Assembly: GCA_013399115.1 (NCBI GenBank)
Contig: VXAA01007271.1
Coordinates: 21,629-85,628, forward strand
Length of the DNA stretch: 64,000 nt
Direction: 5' to 3'
From: Anseranas semipalmata
Lineage: Eukaryota > Chordata > Aves > Anseriformes > Anseranatidae
Both the position numbers and the translations under genes were made by a program. The notes below the pieces were generated by a model, which was not told the origin of the DNA, searched no databases, and worked only from the letters and a program-made list of their open reading frames with translations. Shown in pieces: positions 62,601-64,000 of this stretch. How positions within the stretch are numbered: position 1 is the first letter of the stretch; each line of letters starts with the position of its first letter.

Positions 62601-64000
62601 TAGAATTTGGAACAGACTGATAAACTTTGTCCAGCGATGTTTGCATGCCTGTGTTGAGTAATCCCATGGTCTTAATGTAACCTCAATCAGTCATCCTCTC
62701 CCCAAACAGCTTTGTTACCTTTTATTTGCATCGTGCAAATTTGAGATATTAAGAACTTTGGACAGAGACCATGTAATGCATTTGTTTGAAGGCATTTGGC
62801 AGATTAGAGAGAACTACAAAGAAAGCTTGCTATGCCAGGCAGCTACAGACTATGTAACAGCAGCACATTTTCCTAGTGCTTTTCTTCCTTAGCAAGCCCG
62901 AATAACCCAAGTAGAATAATGGATCATATTTGGAGGTTCCTGCCACTGAAATGAAGCCACTTCCAAAATGGTTGCTTTTGTTTTGAGGAGTTTATGACAG
63001 TTAAAAGACCTAGAAACAACAGCAGACGGGATTCAGGAGATGGCACGGAACAAGATTCAGTCGCTTGTTCTCACACGCATGCGTTAAATTAGTCCCTTTT
63101 GACCTTTAATGTTACGCTAGTGCATTAGTGGAATCCCTTACATAACAACACGAGGACAGGAAGTCAGAGAGACTCCTGTCTCTAATTTCAAATGCAAGGG
63201 GAGTTCAGAGAGACCAAACACAGGTCCCTACTTGGGAATCTGGCAAAGAACCAACGTAAGGCAGTTTTTTTTGGGAGAACTTGTAGGGGTATTTGACAGA
63301 CACATGGGGCTAAGTCCTCCTTCTCACATTTCCCTTACTGTAGGGGGAGGTCTGTAGCGCAAGTTTTGATATTGCAAGACTGCAGTTACAGCGAAGGAGG
63401 AAAAAAATACAAATTTTTTTTAATGCATCAGTGTGCCAAGTGCAGTTCTGGTCACGTGTCTGCACGCTTACGGGAAAGTGCTCCCGTGATAATAAATGAT
63501 CTCACTGGGAGAGAAGTGAATGTGTGAATGTGAGATACACATCAATGCCGTGTGCAGGTTTAGACAGACTGTGGCTTTTTAAGAAATCCCTCTGTTTCTA
63601 TGTGGGGGCTGGAAGTGCACACCCCAATTCTGCATAGGAAGGAGGATTTAGTAATGGCCCGATTTGAAAGCTTTTGTTATTTCTCTTTTGAGCAGGTCTA
63701 ATCCAGCCCTCTGGTCCAGGCTTTTGGCTTCCTTTGGGGACTGCAGGCTGCGGCTTTTCATTGTTAGCTGAAACAGACATTTGGACGCTTTCCCTTCCTG
63801 GAGCACATTTGCTTTTAGCACTTTTAATACTTGCTTTGTCCCAAACTCAAACTTGTCCTATTTTGTTTGCTGCCTCTTTTTTTTTTTACCTTGATTCAGC
63901 AATGGCAAAAGCCTGATGCCTGGGAGCACTCAGTCTACAAAGTTCCTTTTCCTCTTTGACTAACCCCAGTTCCTACTGTTTCACAGAACAGGTTTTTTTC
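59604..64000. other. Downstream of RSPH9: 3' UTR and intergenic sequence
   Basis: An ATTAAA at 60038-60043 (about 435 bases past the stop) and an AATAAA at 61550-61555 are candidate RSPH9 poly(A) signals. In human the next gene is MRPS18A on the opposite strand, but none of its motifs are visible on either strand here. No coding exon was recognised. Confidence 0.6.

Noticed and set aside
59604..64000. Search for MRPS18A, expected next by human order
   Set aside because: No mitochondrial ribosomal S18 motif is readable on either strand; the gene may start beyond the window.

Overview
This window is vertebrate nuclear DNA, most likely from a bird or another sauropsid. The evidence is widely spaced multi-exon genes with GT-AG introns, two CpG-rich promoter blocks, a CR1 LINE 3' end, older CR1/L3 and MIR-like relics, and protein sequences that are recognisable but clearly diverged orthologs of human genes. 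It carries no bacterial, phage, CRISPR or plasmid features.

Layout, left to right. (1) 1-1847: CpG island promoter and the two-exon MAD2L1BP gene (p31comet, spindle-checkpoint silencing), plus strand. (2) 3845-11895: EPHX1 (microsomal epoxide hydrolase), minus strand, eight coding exons, convergent with MAD2L1BP. The catalytic Asp, Glu, His and both helper Tyr residues are present, and one intron uses a GC donor. (3) about 11900-40100: 28 kb with no recognisable protein gene, containing a CR1 element, older LINE/SINE relics and simple repeats. (4) 40100-59603: CpG island and RSPH9 (radial spoke head protein of motile cilia), plus strand, five exons. The start of exon 1 lies in a 115-base assembly gap, and intron 4 is about 16.7 kb and holds an old CR1/L3-like LINE. 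(5) 59604-64000: downstream sequence with no gene recognised.

The three genes do not form a pathway: one acts in mitosis, one in xenobiotic metabolism at the ER, one in cilia. MAD2L1BP and RSPH9 are neighbours in human 6p21.1, while human EPHX1 is on 1q42, so finding EPHX1 between them is the main structural point of interest. I found no evidence for a previously undescribed biological system. The most checkable oddities are the GC-AG intron in EPHX1, TISU/YY1-like start contexts at both CpG islands (one on the minus strand facing away from RSPH9), and a pair of competing splice donors in RSPH9 exon 2.
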